In this document: positions 1-8,676 of the stretch, piece by piece
Layout: every line of letters starts with the position of its first letter
Numbering within the stretch: position 1 is the stretch's first letter
DNA from: Streptomyces xylophagus
GTDB taxonomy: Bacteria > Actinomycetota > Actinomycetes > Streptomycetales > Streptomycetaceae
DNA length: 64,000 nt
Assembly: GCF_000716435.1 (NCBI RefSeq)
Contig: NZ_JNWO01000020.1
Span: 62,001-126,000, forward strand
Direction of reading: 5' to 3'
Made by a program: the position numbers and the translations under genes
The notes under the pieces: generated by a model
The model's input: only the letters and a program-made list of their open reading frames with translations
Databases searched by the model: none
What the model was told of the DNA's origin: nothing

Positions 1-55
1 CCGTACCACTGGTGGCTTCTGAGTTCTTCGGGGCGCTTTCTGGTGACAGGGGCAT

Positions 56-964
56 TCATATCGACCATCCGGCGGCTATCGCGGCGACCTCGGCGCGCTC
101 GCTCTCGGGCAGGGGCCTGCTGGGCGGGCGGACGTCCCGGCGGCACAGGCCGAGGGACGCAAGCGCTTCCTTGACGATCGTGACGTTGTTCGCGGAGCCG
201 TTCGCCGCACGTAGTTCCTCGAATCGGCGGATCTGCTCCCACACCTTCATCGCCCCCGGATAGTCCCCTGATCGAAGCGCTTCGATCATGTTCAGCGAGA
301 CGGACGGGGCGACGTTCACGAGCCCTGAGGTGAAGCCGGTGGCGCCCGCCGAGAAGTACGAGGGCGCGTACGGTTCGGCCAACCCGGCCACCCACACGAA
401 GCGTTCGAGCCCCGCGTCCCGGGCGAAGGCGGCGAAGCGGGCCGCGTCCGGCACGGCGTACTTGACGCCGATGACGTTCGGGCAGTCGTCGGCGAGTTCC
501 GCGAGGCGGGCGCCGATGAGCTGGGCGTTGCGGATGTACGGGACGACGCCCAGATCGGGCACGGCCTCGGCGATGGCGCGGTGGTAGTCGACCCAGCCGT
601 CCTGCGAGACGTAGGGGTGGACGGGCTGATGGACCATCACCATCTGGGCGCCGAGTTCGCCGGCGTGCCGGGCGGAGGCGATGGCGGTCGGCACGTCGTG
701 CCCGACGCCGACGAGGATCGCGGCGCGTCCGCCCGCCTCGTCGACGGTCAACTCCGTGACGAGCTGCCGCTCTTGGGGAGTCAGGGCGTAGAACTCTCCG
801 GTGTTCCCGTTGGGCGTGAGGATCTTGACCCCGCCGTCGAGCAGTCGGCGCAGCAGGGCCCGGTGGGTGTACCGGTCGACGGTGCCGTCCTCGGCGAACG
901 GGGTCACCGGGATCGCCACCACGTCGGCCAGAGCCGCCCGTTGGGCCTCGAACGACGCCGTCAT
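56..964 (-). CDS. DHDPS/NAL-superfamily lyase (302 aa)
   Basis: Class I aldolase-type TIM-barrel protein of the dihydrodipicolinate synthase/N-acetylneuraminate lyase superfamily. The family uses a Schiff-base lysine to cleave or dehydrate keto-acid substrates. Visible are the phosphate/carboxylate loop NGNTGEF near residue 55, a Tyr in VPYIRN and the probable catalytic Lys in GVKYAVPD. The length is normal for the family. Its ATG overlaps the stop of the upstream GntR gene (ATGA), so the two are translationally coupled. The GntR partner suggests inducible catabolism of a sugar acid or amino-acid derivative. The motifs differ from the dapA-type gene at 40327, so lysine synthesis is unlikely. 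The substrate cannot be read from the sequence. Confidence 0.85.
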   Translation of the reverse strand: MTASFEAQRAALADVVAIPVTPFAEDGTVDRYTHRALLRRLLDGGVKILTPNGNTGEFYALTPQERQLVTELTVDEAGGRAAILVGVGHDVPTAIASARHAGELGAQMVMVHQPVHPYVSQDGWVDYHRAIAEAVPDLGVVPYIRNAQLIGARLAELADDCPNVIGVKYAVPDAARFAAFARDAGLERFVWVAGLAEPYAPSYFSAGATGFTSGLVNVAPSVSLNMIEALRSGDYPGAMKVWEQIRRFEELRAANGSANNVTIVKEALASLGLCRRDVRPPSRPLPESERAEVAAIAAGWSI

Positions 965-1629
965 GCCTGACCGTCCTCTCCCTGGGCCCCGAACTCGGCG
1001 TCGGGGAAGGCCCGTTGCACGAACGACGCGATGTGCGCGTGCAGCGCGGTCGCCGCGCCATCCGCGTCGCCGTCGAGGGCGAGCCGCAGGATCTCCCGGT
1101 GTTCGCCGGCCTCCCGTTCCCAGGAGGGCGAGGCGGCCCAGGCGACGGCGGAGACGAGAGCCGCCTGGTCGCGGACCTCGTCGAGCATCCGGCCGAGCAG
1201 CGGGTTGCCGCAGGGCAGGTACAGGGCGCGGTGGAACTCCCGGTTGGCGAGGGAGCGTTCAGCGGTGTCCGTCGCCTCGTCGGCACGGGTCAGGGCGTCG
1301 CGTGCGGCATCCAGGGAGACGTGACGTCGTACGGCACGGCGGAGCGCCTCGGGTTCGAGGAGCAGCCGTACGTCGTACACCTCGCGCGCCATGTCCGCGT
1401 CCACCATGCGCACCGTGACGCCCTTGTACTGGTTCATCACGACGAGCCCGGTACCGGCCAGGGTCTTGAGCGCCTCGCGCACCGGGGTCTTGGACACCCC
1501 GAACTGTGCGGCGAGTTCGGTCTCGACCAGCGGCTGACCAGGGGTCAACTGCCCGGTGAGGATGCGGCGTTTGATCTCCTCCTGCACGTACTGCGTGCGG
1601 GACGGGATCGGCGTGGGCACAGAGGTCAT
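961..1629 (-). CDS. GntR-family regulator, FCD/FadR type
   Basis: Transcription factor with an N-terminal winged helix-turn-helix (residues about 10-75, with FGVSKTPVREAL as recognition helix) and an all-helical FCD ligand domain with scattered His and Asp residues typical of metal/organic-acid sensing. It is followed with a 4-base overlap by a DHDPS-superfamily lyase and most likely controls it in response to the pathway substrate. Length (222 aa) is standard. Two overlapping palindromes upstream (1702-1724) are candidate autoregulatory sites. The effector is unknown. Confidence 0.88.
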   Translation of the reverse strand: MTSVPTPIPSRTQYVQEEIKRRILTGQLTPGQPLVETELAAQFGVSKTPVREALKTLAGTGLVVMNQYKGVTVRMVDADMAREVYDVRLLLEPEALRRAVRRHVSLDAARDALTRADEATDTAERSLANREFHRALYLPCGNPLLGRMLDEVRDQAALVSAVAWAASPSWEREAGEHREILRLALDGDADGAATALHAHIASFVQRAFPDAEFGAQGEDGQA

Positions 1630-1701
1630 GCGCGCCTCTCGGATGTCACGTGGCTGCGATCGCGGATCGGTTCTCGGATATCTGATCTCGCGTATCGCGT
1701 C

Positions 1702-1724
1702 TCATATATGACGTACGAAGTACG
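1702..1724. promoter_or_regulatory. Candidate GntR operator (overlapping palindromes)
   Basis: A perfect 10-bp palindrome TCATATATGA (1702-1711) is followed directly by CGTAC-GAA-GTACG (1712-1724). It lies about 75 bp upstream of the GntR start and downstream in orientation from nothing else. AT-rich symmetry of this kind is rare in this GC-rich DNA. Binding by the adjacent GntR protein is inferred. Confidence 0.35.
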
Positions 1725-1790
1725 ACGCGTTGAAGGTAGGAGCGGCCCTGTGTTTCGTCAATGCTTCTGACAGAAGAACCAGAAAGCGCT

Positions 1791-2540
1791 TCACATGGTC
1801 TTGGTGACGCCTTCCAGCGCGGCGGAGGTCCGGCCGGGGAAGATCGCGGCGGCGCGTTCCAGGGCCGATTCCCTGGTGAGGGTGGGTCCCACGTGGGTGA
1901 TGAGGAGTTCGCGCGCACCCTTGGCCCAGGCGCCGGCGTCCTCGGGCGTGAGGTGTACTTGCCGTTCGCCTTCGCGATGCCGGTCGATGTCGGCCTCGCA
2001 GAGGAACACGTCGGCGCCGCCCGCGAGTTCGGCCAGCGCGTCGCAGGGTCCACTGTCCCCGGAGTAGCCGAGGACACTCCCCTGGCACTCGGCGCGCAGC
2101 CCGTACGCCTCGACGTCGTGGACGACTGCGCGGGCGGTGAGCCGGAGGTTCCAGTGCCGGACGGCGTGCCCGTCGTAGAGCGGGCGGAAGTCGAAGACAC
2201 CGCTCAGGAACCGTACGTCCGGCTGCCCGAAGAAGCCCGCCAGCCGACGTGCGCAGTCCTGCGGGGCGTAGAGCGGGATCGGTGCGGCCGGGGTCATCCC
2301 GCCGAAGGCGAACGCGTAGGCGGCCGCGAGGAGATCGGCGCTGTGGTCGGCGTGCAGATGGGAGATCCAGATCGCCGTGAGCCGCGCCGGATCCATGTGC
2401 CGCTGCAACTCCGCGAACGTCCCGGTCCCCGCGTCCACCCACACCTCGGCGCCCCCACCGCGCAGCAGATACCCGGAGCAGGGTCGGCCGGGACGCGGAT
2501 GCGGGGAGGCGGTGCCGAGGACGGTGAGACTGAGAGGCAT
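1791..2540 (-). CDS. MBL-fold metallo-hydrolase
   Basis: Metallo-beta-lactamase-fold hydrolase of 249 aa. The metal-binding motif HLHADH is at residues 61-66, preceded by the beta-strand pattern TVLGTASPHP at the N terminus and a conserved VDAGTGT turn, as in RNase Z/AtsA-like phosphodiesterases. The reading frame stays open further upstream, but MPLSLTVLG is the start because the fold begins there. The gene stands alone between a GntR operon and an oxidoreductase. The substrate is unknown; small phosphodiesters or lactones are usual for this branch. Confidence 0.85.
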   Translation of the reverse strand: MPLSLTVLGTASPHPRPGRPCSGYLLRGGGAEVWVDAGTGTFAELQRHMDPARLTAIWISHLHADHSADLLAAAYAFAFGGMTPAAPIPLYAPQDCARRLAGFFGQPDVRFLSGVFDFRPLYDGHAVRHWNLRLTARAVVHDVEAYGLRAECQGSVLGYSGDSGPCDALAELAGGADVFLCEADIDRHREGERQVHLTPEDAGAWAKGARELLITHVGPTLTRESALERAAAIFPGRTSAALEGVTKTM

Positions 2541-2635
2541 GGTGGGGAAGAGTACGGTTCCGGGGCCCGCAGCACTCACCTTGCGGTGTTCTGTGGACAT
2601 GCGCCGTGTCTGGCTGATGGTCAGGGGGCCTGCCG

Positions 2636-3571
2636 TCAACTGGCGGAGAAGTAGTGGCCGTTGTCCATGTCGGCGAGCAGGCCGGGCCGGGCGGGTTCCC
2701 AGCCGAGGGTCCGGCGGGTGATGAGGTTGGACACCGGGTAGCTCTGCGTGACGATGTTCGTGAGGAACCCGAAGTACCCCGGCGTCATCAGAGCATCGTG
2801 GGGAACGCTCACGGCGGGCAGGCCCAGACGGCCGGCGATGGCCTCGGCGATGTCGCGGAACGGGATGCCCCCGTCCTCGACCGCGTGCCAGTACGAGCCG
2901 GCCGGCCCCTTCTCCAGCGCCAGGCGGAACAAGGTGGCGGCATCGCGGACGTGCACGGCGTTCCACAGGTTCGCGCCGTCTCCGGGGTAACCGACGAAAC
3001 CCTTCTCCTTCGCGAGCGCGATCAGCGTGGGGAGGAAGCCGACACGATCGGTCGTGCTGTGCGCGATGATGGCGATCCGCACGATCGAAGACCGTACTCC
3101 CTGCTCGGCCAGGCCGACGACGGCCCTTTCCACCACATTGCGGACCCGCAGGGTGCCCTTGTGCTCATCGCCGGCGGGAAGGGCCGGGTCCTCCTCGGTG
3201 GCCGGCCTGCCCAGGTTCCCGGGGGAGCCTATGCTTCCCGCCGTGACCAGCGGCTTTCCGGTTCCCGCGAGTGCCTCGCCGTACGCGAGCATGATCGGGA
3301 GCTCCGCGGCGGCCACGGCGTCGAGCCCTCCGGAGGGCAGCAGATCCTGCCTGTGCGCGAGGTGGATGACGCCGTCGGAGTCCGCGGCTGCCTCCTTGAG
3401 CCCGTCGAGATCCTGGAGATCGCCGCGCCGCACCTTCGCGCCGAGCGCGGAAACGACCGCCGCGGAAGCGTCCGACCGGGCCAGGCCGGTGACCTCGTGG
3501 CCGGCGGCGATGAGCTCGGGAATGATGTACGAACCGGAATGGCCGGTTCCACCGGCGACGAAAACGCGCAT
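2636..3571 (-). CDS. NAD(P)-dependent epimerase/dehydratase-like oxidoreductase
   Basis: Extended short-chain dehydrogenase/NmrA-like protein of 311 aa with an N-terminal Rossmann motif GGTGHSGSY (residues 7-15) and cofactor-side ARSDAS. The usual active-site YxxxK is not clearly conserved, so it may bind NADP without catalysing a classical SDR reaction. It lies 86 bp downstream of the F420-reductase-like gene at 3658 and is probably transcribed with it, under the divergent LysR regulator at 4471. The substrate is unknown. Confidence 0.8.
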   Translation of the reverse strand: MRVFVAGGTGHSGSYIIPELIAAGHEVTGLARSDASAAVVSALGAKVRRGDLQDLDGLKEAAADSDGVIHLAHRQDLLPSGGLDAVAAAELPIMLAYGEALAGTGKPLVTAGSIGSPGNLGRPATEEDPALPAGDEHKGTLRVRNVVERAVVGLAEQGVRSSIVRIAIIAHSTTDRVGFLPTLIALAKEKGFVGYPGDGANLWNAVHVRDAATLFRLALEKGPAGSYWHAVEDGGIPFRDIAEAIAGRLGLPAVSVPHDALMTPGYFGFLTNIVTQSYPVSNLITRRTLGWEPARPGLLADMDNGHYFSAS

Positions 3572-3657
3572 TTGACTGTCCTTATGAGGGTAGGTACGGG
3601 GTCTTTTCGTGCCGTAAATGAATGTGGCGTAATGCGGTACGAGAGGTAGGGGTGCGC

Positions 3658-4290
3658 TCAGCCGAGAAGGGTGATACCGAGGGAGAAATTGGTGTGCTTG
3701 ACAGAGTGGTTCATGAGGCCCAACTCCAGCAGGCCGACATTCTCCAGCGCCCGCGCCATGGACAGCTCCCCGGTGTCCCAGGAACGCAGCCCCAGGCTCT
3801 CGACGAACGCCGACACGCGCGCCTTCGCCTGCGCGTCGTCGCCGGCGATGAACACGTCCAGAGGGCGGCCCTCGGCCGGGCCGGCAGCCAGAATGTGGGA
3901 GAACAGCGTGTTGAACGCCTTGACGACATGCGCGTCGGCGGGAGCCGCCCCGGCGATCTCCTGTGCGCCGGAGCTGCCGGCGGGGACGACGAATCCCTGC
4001 AGGTCGGGGGCTACGGGGTTGGTGATGTCGACGATGACCTTGCCGCGCAGCGCGTCCCCGTACTCCCTCACCACCGCCGCCGCGCCGACGTACGGCACGG
4101 CGAGGACAACGATGTCCCCGGCCGGGGCGGACCCAGCCGTACCGACCGTGGCGCCGTCGAGCGTGGCGGCCACCTCCTTGGCCTTGGCCCGGTCGCGGCC
4201 GATGATCTCGACGGCGTTACCGCCGACGAGCGCCCGGCCGGCCAAAGCGCGGGCCATGTTTCCCAGTCCGACAATGCTGATGCTGCTCAT
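3658..4290 (-). CDS. NpdG/F420-reductase-like NADP-binding protein, copy 1
   Basis: A 210-aa Rossmann protein of the NADPH-dependent F420 reductase/6-phosphogluconate-dehydrogenase-like group. GLGNMARAL (residues 8-16) is the dinucleotide loop, IGRD supplies the NADP-phosphate contact, and VVKAFNT plus the VFIAGDD strand follow. It is clearly paralogous to the protein at 7213. In several actinobacteria such proteins are annotated as NAD(P)-binding proteins of unknown substrate. It is divergent from a LysR gene whose intergenic region carries a dyad. Confidence 0.82.
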   Translation of the reverse strand: MSSISIVGLGNMARALAGRALVGGNAVEIIGRDRAKAKEVAATLDGATVGTAGSAPAGDIVVLAVPYVGAAAVVREYGDALRGKVIVDITNPVAPDLQGFVVPAGSSGAQEIAGAAPADAHVVKAFNTLFSHILAAGPAEGRPLDVFIAGDDAQAKARVSAFVESLGLRSWDTGELSMARALENVGLLELGLMNHSVKHTNFSLGITLLG

Positions 4291-4405
4291 CGGTGTTCCT
4301 GCTTTCCGGGCCTGAACCCTGCCGTCGACTTCGCATGTCGAATTCTTGGACCGAATTCGCTTCGGCGCCTTTGGGTGCCTGCTTTCAGACTGCCATCGGT
4401 CCGAT

Positions 4406-4422
4406 TAGGTGTCCAAGACCTA
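4406..4422. promoter_or_regulatory. Candidate LysR operator TAGGT-N7-ACCTA
   Basis: A 5-7-5 inverted repeat lies in the 180-bp divergent interval between the F420-reductase-like gene and the LysR gene. It fits the T-N11-A type of dyad bound by LysR regulators. Position (about 50 bp from the LysR start) and symmetry are seen; binding is inferred. Confidence 0.4.
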
Positions 4423-4470
4423 TTTAAGCTGTGGTGATACCCTGAAAGCATCACCAGGCTGGGAGATGCC

Positions 4471-5382
4471 GTGGATCTGGATATGCGCAAACTGCGTTAT
4501 TTCGTCGCCGTGGCCGACCGGCTGCATTTCGGCCGCGCCGCCGATGAGCTCCACATCGCGCAGCCGGTGCTCAGCCGGCAGATCCGCGCGCTCGAGCAGG
4601 ATCTCGGCGCCCCGCTGTTCACCAGGGATCGCCACGGCGTGGAGCTGACAGACGCGGGCCGGCAACTGCTGGCCGACGCCGGTCCGCTGCTCGCCTCCAC
4701 CGACGCGGTCCGCCGCCGGGTGTCCGCGGCCGCCCGCGGCACCCGGCGGCTGATGGTCGGTTTCCGGGCCGGCATCCCGGTCAGCCCGGCTTCACGGGCG
4801 TTCGAGGCCCGGCACCCGGACGTGGTCGTGGACATACAGCGGATCGAAGGGGACGACCAGGCCGCGATGCTGCTCGACGGCCGCATCGACGTCGGCTATG
4901 TGCGGCTGCCCATCGACGAGACCGGCCTGCGCGTCACCCCGCTGTACACCGAGCCGCGGGTGGCGGTACTGCCCGCCGGACACCGGTTCGCCGGCAAGAA
5001 GGAGGTCACCGAGGCCGACCTGGCCGGCGAACCGCTGGTCTGGCGCGGTGATCCGAGCACGCAGCCCACCAGGCGCCCGCACCCCGATGCCGGGTACCCG
5101 GTGCGCGGGGTGGACGAGACGCTCGAGCACGTCGCGGCCGGACGGGGCATCTCCTTCCTGGCCCGTTCGGCGTCCGTGTTCTATTCGCATCCCGACGTCG
5201 CCTATGTGCCCATCCCGGAACTGGCGCCCGACCAGGTCTGCCTCGCGGTGGCGGCATCGCACACCTCGCCGGTGGTGGATGACTTCGTCACCGCGGCCCG
5301 GTCGACGGCCGAGATCACGGCGGAATGCGGGAACTACGAGATGTGGCAGCTCGGAGGCGAGGCCGCCGCGAGGCACGCCTGA
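4471..5382 (+). CDS. LysR-family transcriptional regulator
   Basis: A 303-aa LTTR with an N-terminal winged HTH (MRKLRYFVAVADRLHFGRAA..., residues 5-62) and a LysR substrate-binding domain ending near residue 290. The GTG start is chosen because GGGAG precedes it by a few bases and the LTTR fold begins at MDLDMRKL. It is transcribed away from the oxidoreductase pair at 2636-4290 and probably controls it. No ligand can be predicted. Confidence 0.9.
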   Translation: MDLDMRKLRYFVAVADRLHFGRAADELHIAQPVLSRQIRALEQDLGAPLFTRDRHGVELTDAGRQLLADAGPLLASTDAVRRRVSAAARGTRRLMVGFRAGIPVSPASRAFEARHPDVVVDIQRIEGDDQAAMLLDGRIDVGYVRLPIDETGLRVTPLYTEPRVAVLPAGHRFAGKKEVTEADLAGEPLVWRGDPSTQPTRRPHPDAGYPVRGVDETLEHVAAGRGISFLARSASVFYSHPDVAYVPIPELAPDQVCLAVAASHTSPVVDDFVTAARSTAEITAECGNYEMWQLGGEAAARHA

Positions 5383-5688
5383 GCAGTTCGGCTGACGCCG
5401 GCTGCGTACGTGTTCTTCATGCGCCACCGCGTACCGACGTATGTGATCAGCCGTCTGTTCGAACCGGCGGCGCGTCAGCGCCCTGGGCCGAGACGACGAC
5501 CTCGAACTCCTGCGACCTTCGAGGGTCGCCGTTCTCCCCGGCGGCCTCTGCCGCGGCCGTCAGCAGGCGGGCGGGACGGCCAGATCTGCAAGAGCCCGCG
5601 AGGCCAGGTGCCGGGCGGCCGGTATCGCGTGCCGGCCAGGGCAGCCGCGTGACCAGTAGCGCGGCCGGCCCGGCCGCGATGCTCCACG
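5383..5688. other. Intergenic stretch without a convincing gene
   Basis: These 306 bases between the convergent LysR and TetR genes contain only short open frames with no ribosome-binding site or recognisable motif. The frame on the minus strand at 5447-5692 has an odd composition (Pro/Arg-rich tail) and may be a decayed remnant. I see no RNA gene. Confidence 0.5.
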
Positions 5689-6300
5689 TCAACTCGACAC
5701 TTCCTCCCGGCGCCGGTCATCGCCGGCTGTGGCGGGGATGGCGTTGTCGATGAGGACGGCGGCGATGGCCGCAGCGGTGGGGAAGGCGTCGGCGTTGAGA
5801 ACCCGGGTGCGGGCCGCGGCGCCGTCGATGAGCAACGCGAGCTGCTCGCCGAGCTGTTCGGGGTCGGCGGCGCCGGCTTCACGAGCGGCGTCGGCGAGTC
5901 GCGCGGCGACGGCTTGCTTGTAATCGCGTGCGTACTGGGATGCCGGGTGCTGGGGGTCGTGGAGTTCGACTGCGGTGGCGATATAGGGGCACAGGGGGGT
6001 GGTGGGCGGGACGTCGAAGGCGGCGAGGAGCCGTTCGCGGGGCGTGAGGTCGGTGCGGTCGAACACGCCGGACAGAACAGAGGGGTCGAACCGGCGCAGG
6101 TACTCGGCGACGAGTTCGTCCTTGCCGGCGAAGTGCTGGTAGGCCGTGCGCTTGGACACCTCGGCCGCCGCGCAGAGCTGGTCCATGCCGGTGCGGTTGA
6201 TGCCCTGCTCGCGGAACAGTTCCTGGGCCGCGCCCAGGATGCGCTCGCGAGCGCCCCGGCCGCGGCGGCGGCCCGTGGGGCCCTTCTCCAACTCCGTCAT
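5689..6300 (-). CDS. TetR/AcrR-family regulator
   Basis: A 203-aa TetR repressor. The basic N terminus is followed by the HTH (residues about 17-62), with VSKRTAYQHFAGKDELV as recognition helix and start of helix 4. The rest is the helical ligand domain. It diverges from the SDR/F420-reductase-like pair starting at 6439, and the 138-bp gap carries repeated CGGTGTAC boxes. Local repressor of that pair is the simplest role. Ligand unknown. Confidence 0.88.
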   Translation of the reverse strand: MTELEKGPTGRRRGRGARERILGAAQELFREQGINRTGMDQLCAAAEVSKRTAYQHFAGKDELVAEYLRRFDPSVLSGVFDRTDLTPRERLLAAFDVPPTTPLCPYIATAVELHDPQHPASQYARDYKQAVAARLADAAREAGAADPEQLGEQLALLIDGAAARTRVLNADAFPTAAAIAAVLIDNAIPATAGDDRRREEVSS

Positions 6301-6330
6301 GGCTCCACGGTACCGCAGCTAGGTAACGAC

Positions 6331-6398
6331 CGGTGTACATAGTTTGCGCCCCGGCCGCCCGCCCCGTACGGTAAGCACACAGGGCGGTGTACTTAAGT
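6331..6398. promoter_or_regulatory. Candidate TetR-binding boxes in the 5689/6439 divergent gap
   Basis: The octamer CGGTGTAC occurs at 6331-6338 and again at 6385-6392, where it runs into the 8-bp palindrome ACTTAAGT (6391-6398). The AT-rich cores TACATAGT and ACTTAAGT stand out. The arrangement suits an operator shared by the divergent TetR and SDR genes. Function is inferred. Confidence 0.35.
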
Positions 6399-6438
6399 CC
6401 GTCGCCCCACGTACACACGGCACCACCGACCCAAGGGA

Positions 6439-7179
6439 ATGACCATGGGAAAGCTCGACGGCAAGGTCGCGGTCATCACCGGCGGCACCACCGGCATGGC
6501 ACTGGCCGGCGCAAAGCTGTTCGTCGACGAGGGAGCGCACGTCTTCATCACCGGCCGCCGCCAGGACGCCCTGGACGAGGCCGTGCAGCAGATCGGCCGC
6601 AACGTCACCGGCGTCCAGGGCGACGCCGCCGATCTGGACGACCTGGACCGCCTGTACGACACCGTCAAGCGGGAGAAGGGCAGCCTCGATGTGCTGTGGG
6701 CCAGCGCCGGAGGGGGCGAGCCCGCCCCGCTCGGCGAGATCACCGAGGCCCAGTTCGACACCTGGTTCGGGCTCAACGCCCGCGGCACCCTGTTCACCGT
6801 CCAGAAGGCGCTCCCGCTCTTCAACGACGGCGGCTCCATCCTCATGACCGGCTCCAACGCCTCCCTCGGTGCCTTCCCCGGCTGGAGCGTCTACGCCGGC
6901 AGCAAGGCCGTCCAGCAGGCCTGGGCCCGCGTCTGGCTCAACGAGCTCAAGGACCGCCGTATCCGCGTCAACGTCCTGACCCCCGGCCAGGTCGCCACCG
7001 CCAAGCAGGCGGAACTCTTCGACGAGGCCACCAGGCGCCAGTTCGAGTCCCTCATCCCCCGCGGCCTGATGGGCCGTCCCGACGAGATCGCCACCGCCGC
7101 CCTCTTCCTCGCCTCCGACGACTCCAGCTACGTCAATGGCATGGAACTCGTCGCCGACGGCGGCACCACCGCCATCTGA
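6439..7179 (+). CDS. SDR-family oxidoreductase
   Basis: Classical short-chain dehydrogenase/reductase of 246 aa. TGGTTGMAL near residue 14 is the dinucleotide loop (TGxxxGxG variant), TGRR follows beta-2 and suggests NADP preference. The catalytic Ser lies in the MTGSNAS segment and YAGSKAV supplies the active-site Tyr and Lys (YxxxK). The C-terminal NGMELVADGG is typical of the family. GGGAATGACC precedes the ATG. It is followed 33 bp later by the second F420-reductase-like gene, and both are divergent from a TetR gene. The substrate is unknown. Confidence 0.88.
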   Translation: MTMGKLDGKVAVITGGTTGMALAGAKLFVDEGAHVFITGRRQDALDEAVQQIGRNVTGVQGDAADLDDLDRLYDTVKREKGSLDVLWASAGGGEPAPLGEITEAQFDTWFGLNARGTLFTVQKALPLFNDGGSILMTGSNASLGAFPGWSVYAGSKAVQQAWARVWLNELKDRRIRVNVLTPGQVATAKQAELFDEATRRQFESLIPRGLMGRPDEIATAALFLASDDSSYVNGMELVADGGTTAI

Positions 7180-7212
7180 ACCGGACAGCACACAACCAGG
7201 ACAGGACTTCTC

Positions 7213-7836
7213 ATGAGCAGCATCAGCATCATCGGCACCGGGAACATGGCCCGCACCATCGGCGCGCGGGCGGTGGCGGGCGGCAACACCGTCGAGGTCA
7301 TGGGCCGCGATCAGTCCAAGGCCGCCGACCTGGCCAAGGCTCTCGGCGGCGGTGCCACGACGGGAGAATGGGGCACCGCCCCGGCCGGGGACATCGTCGT
7401 CGTGGCTCTGTTGTACGACGGTGTCGTGCCGGTCGTCGCCCAGTACGGGGACGCTCTCGCGGGCAAGGTCATCGTCGACATCAGCAATCCCTTCAACTCC
7501 ACGTTCGACGGGCTGGCCCACCGCGAGGAGACCTCCATCGCGCAGGAAGTCGCCAAGGCGGCGCCGGCAAGCGCCAACGTGGTGAAGGCGTTCAACACCG
7601 TCTTCCGTCACGTCCTGGAGAAGGGTCGGCCCGACGTCTTCCTCGCCGGCGACGATGCGCAGGCCAAGGCAAGTGTGTCGGCGTTCATCGAGAGCCTCGG
7701 ACTGCGCCCGCTGGACGTCGGCGGCCTGAAAATGGCGCACTGGCTGGAAGGAGCGGGCCTGGTCACGGTGGGCCTCGCCAACCACGGGGTGGGGAACTTG
7801 GACTTCGCCCTCGGCATCACCGAACTTCCCGTCTGA
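7213..7836 (+). CDS. NpdG/F420-reductase-like NADP-binding protein, copy 2
   Basis: A 207-aa paralogue of the protein at 3658. It has the same opening (MSSISI), the GTGNMARTI nucleotide loop, MGRD, the VVKAFNTVF segment and FLAGDDAQAKA. It sits in a probable operon with the SDR gene at 6439. The presence of two SDR plus NpdG-like pairs within 5 kb suggests duplication of a small redox module under different regulators. Confidence 0.82.
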   Translation: MSSISIIGTGNMARTIGARAVAGGNTVEVMGRDQSKAADLAKALGGGATTGEWGTAPAGDIVVVALLYDGVVPVVAQYGDALAGKVIVDISNPFNSTFDGLAHREETSIAQEVAKAAPASANVVKAFNTVFRHVLEKGRPDVFLAGDDAQAKASVSAFIESLGLRPLDVGGLKMAHWLEGAGLVTVGLANHGVGNLDFALGITELPV

Positions 7837-7909
7837 GTCGACGAGTTCCGCGGGATGCGGTCGCCGCCGCACCGCGCACGGACGGTGGTTCCCCGTCGAA
7901 GGGTGAGGC

Positions 7910-8497
7910 CTACGGCTTCCACCCCGGATCCCGCCCGCTCAACCCCACCGCCCGGTCCAGCAGCGGCGCGTCAGCCGGTACCGGCACCACCGGGCCGAAG
8001 ATCCCCCCGCCCCCGGTCGGGTCCTCGGCCGCCGCCAGCAGGAAGGTGTGCGACGCCTGGAGTGCGGCCGGGTCGGGCTCGTAGGGCTGGCCGGTGGCGG
8101 CGGCCAAGTCCCAGCCGTGGATGACCAGTTCGTCGGCCACGACGGCGGCGGCGACCGCACCGGGGAGGTCGATGCCGCCCGCGCGGGTCATGCCGTTCCA
8201 GGCGGCCGGGTCGCGCCAGGCCTCGGCGAGTCCGTCGAGGACCTTGGGGAAGTCCTCGCGCCAGCCGGGGCCGATGTCGGAGGCGGCGGTGTCCGGTGCG
8301 GTGTCCGTCATGACGCCCAGGTCCTTGCGCGCGGCGTCGCGGAAGGCGACGGACAGGCCGAGCAGGTGTCCCAGCATGTTGCGCACGGCGGTGCCGGGGC
8401 ACGGAGTCACGTCCCTGAGCTGCTCGTCGGTGACGCCTTCCACGAGGCGGGCGACGACACGGGCCTGCGGGCCGAGGTCGAAGATGCTGTCGGTCAT
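7910..8497 (-). CDS. DinB/mycothiol-dependent maleylpyruvate isomerase-type protein (TIGR03086-like)
   Basis: A 195-aa actinobacterial protein of the DinB-like four-helix family. The early pattern PCPGTAVRNMLGHLLG includes the His that contributes to a metal site in this family, and ADELVIHGWDLAAATGQ carries another conserved His near residue 145. Members use mycothiol or are of unknown function. Start at MTDSIFDLG is chosen over an upstream in-frame ATG because the family begins there and GGAAG lies just upstream. It stands alone. Confidence 0.75.
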   Translation of the reverse strand: MTDSIFDLGPQARVVARLVEGVTDEQLRDVTPCPGTAVRNMLGHLLGLSVAFRDAARKDLGVMTDTAPDTAASDIGPGWREDFPKVLDGLAEAWRDPAAWNGMTRAGGIDLPGAVAAAVVADELVIHGWDLAAATGQPYEPDPAALQASHTFLLAAAEDPTGGGGIFGPVVPVPADAPLLDRAVGLSGRDPGWKP

Positions 8498-8676
8498 GCG
8501 CTTCCCTTCCGGGGATCGGACTTCGCTTCGATTCCGGGGATCGGTCTCCACTCATGAGGTAGACCGACCGCGGCCCCGAAACTCATCGCGCGCCCGTGTC
8601 ACGCCCCCACCGCCCCACCTTTCTACGGCACCTGCCCGATGCCGCCTCCCCCGCCTTAGACCCACGATGACCAGGC

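Noticed and set aside
5447..5692. 81-codon minus-strand frame between LysR and TetR genes
   Set aside because: No ribosome-binding site, Pro/Arg-rich tail and no recognisable fold; kept only as a possible relic.
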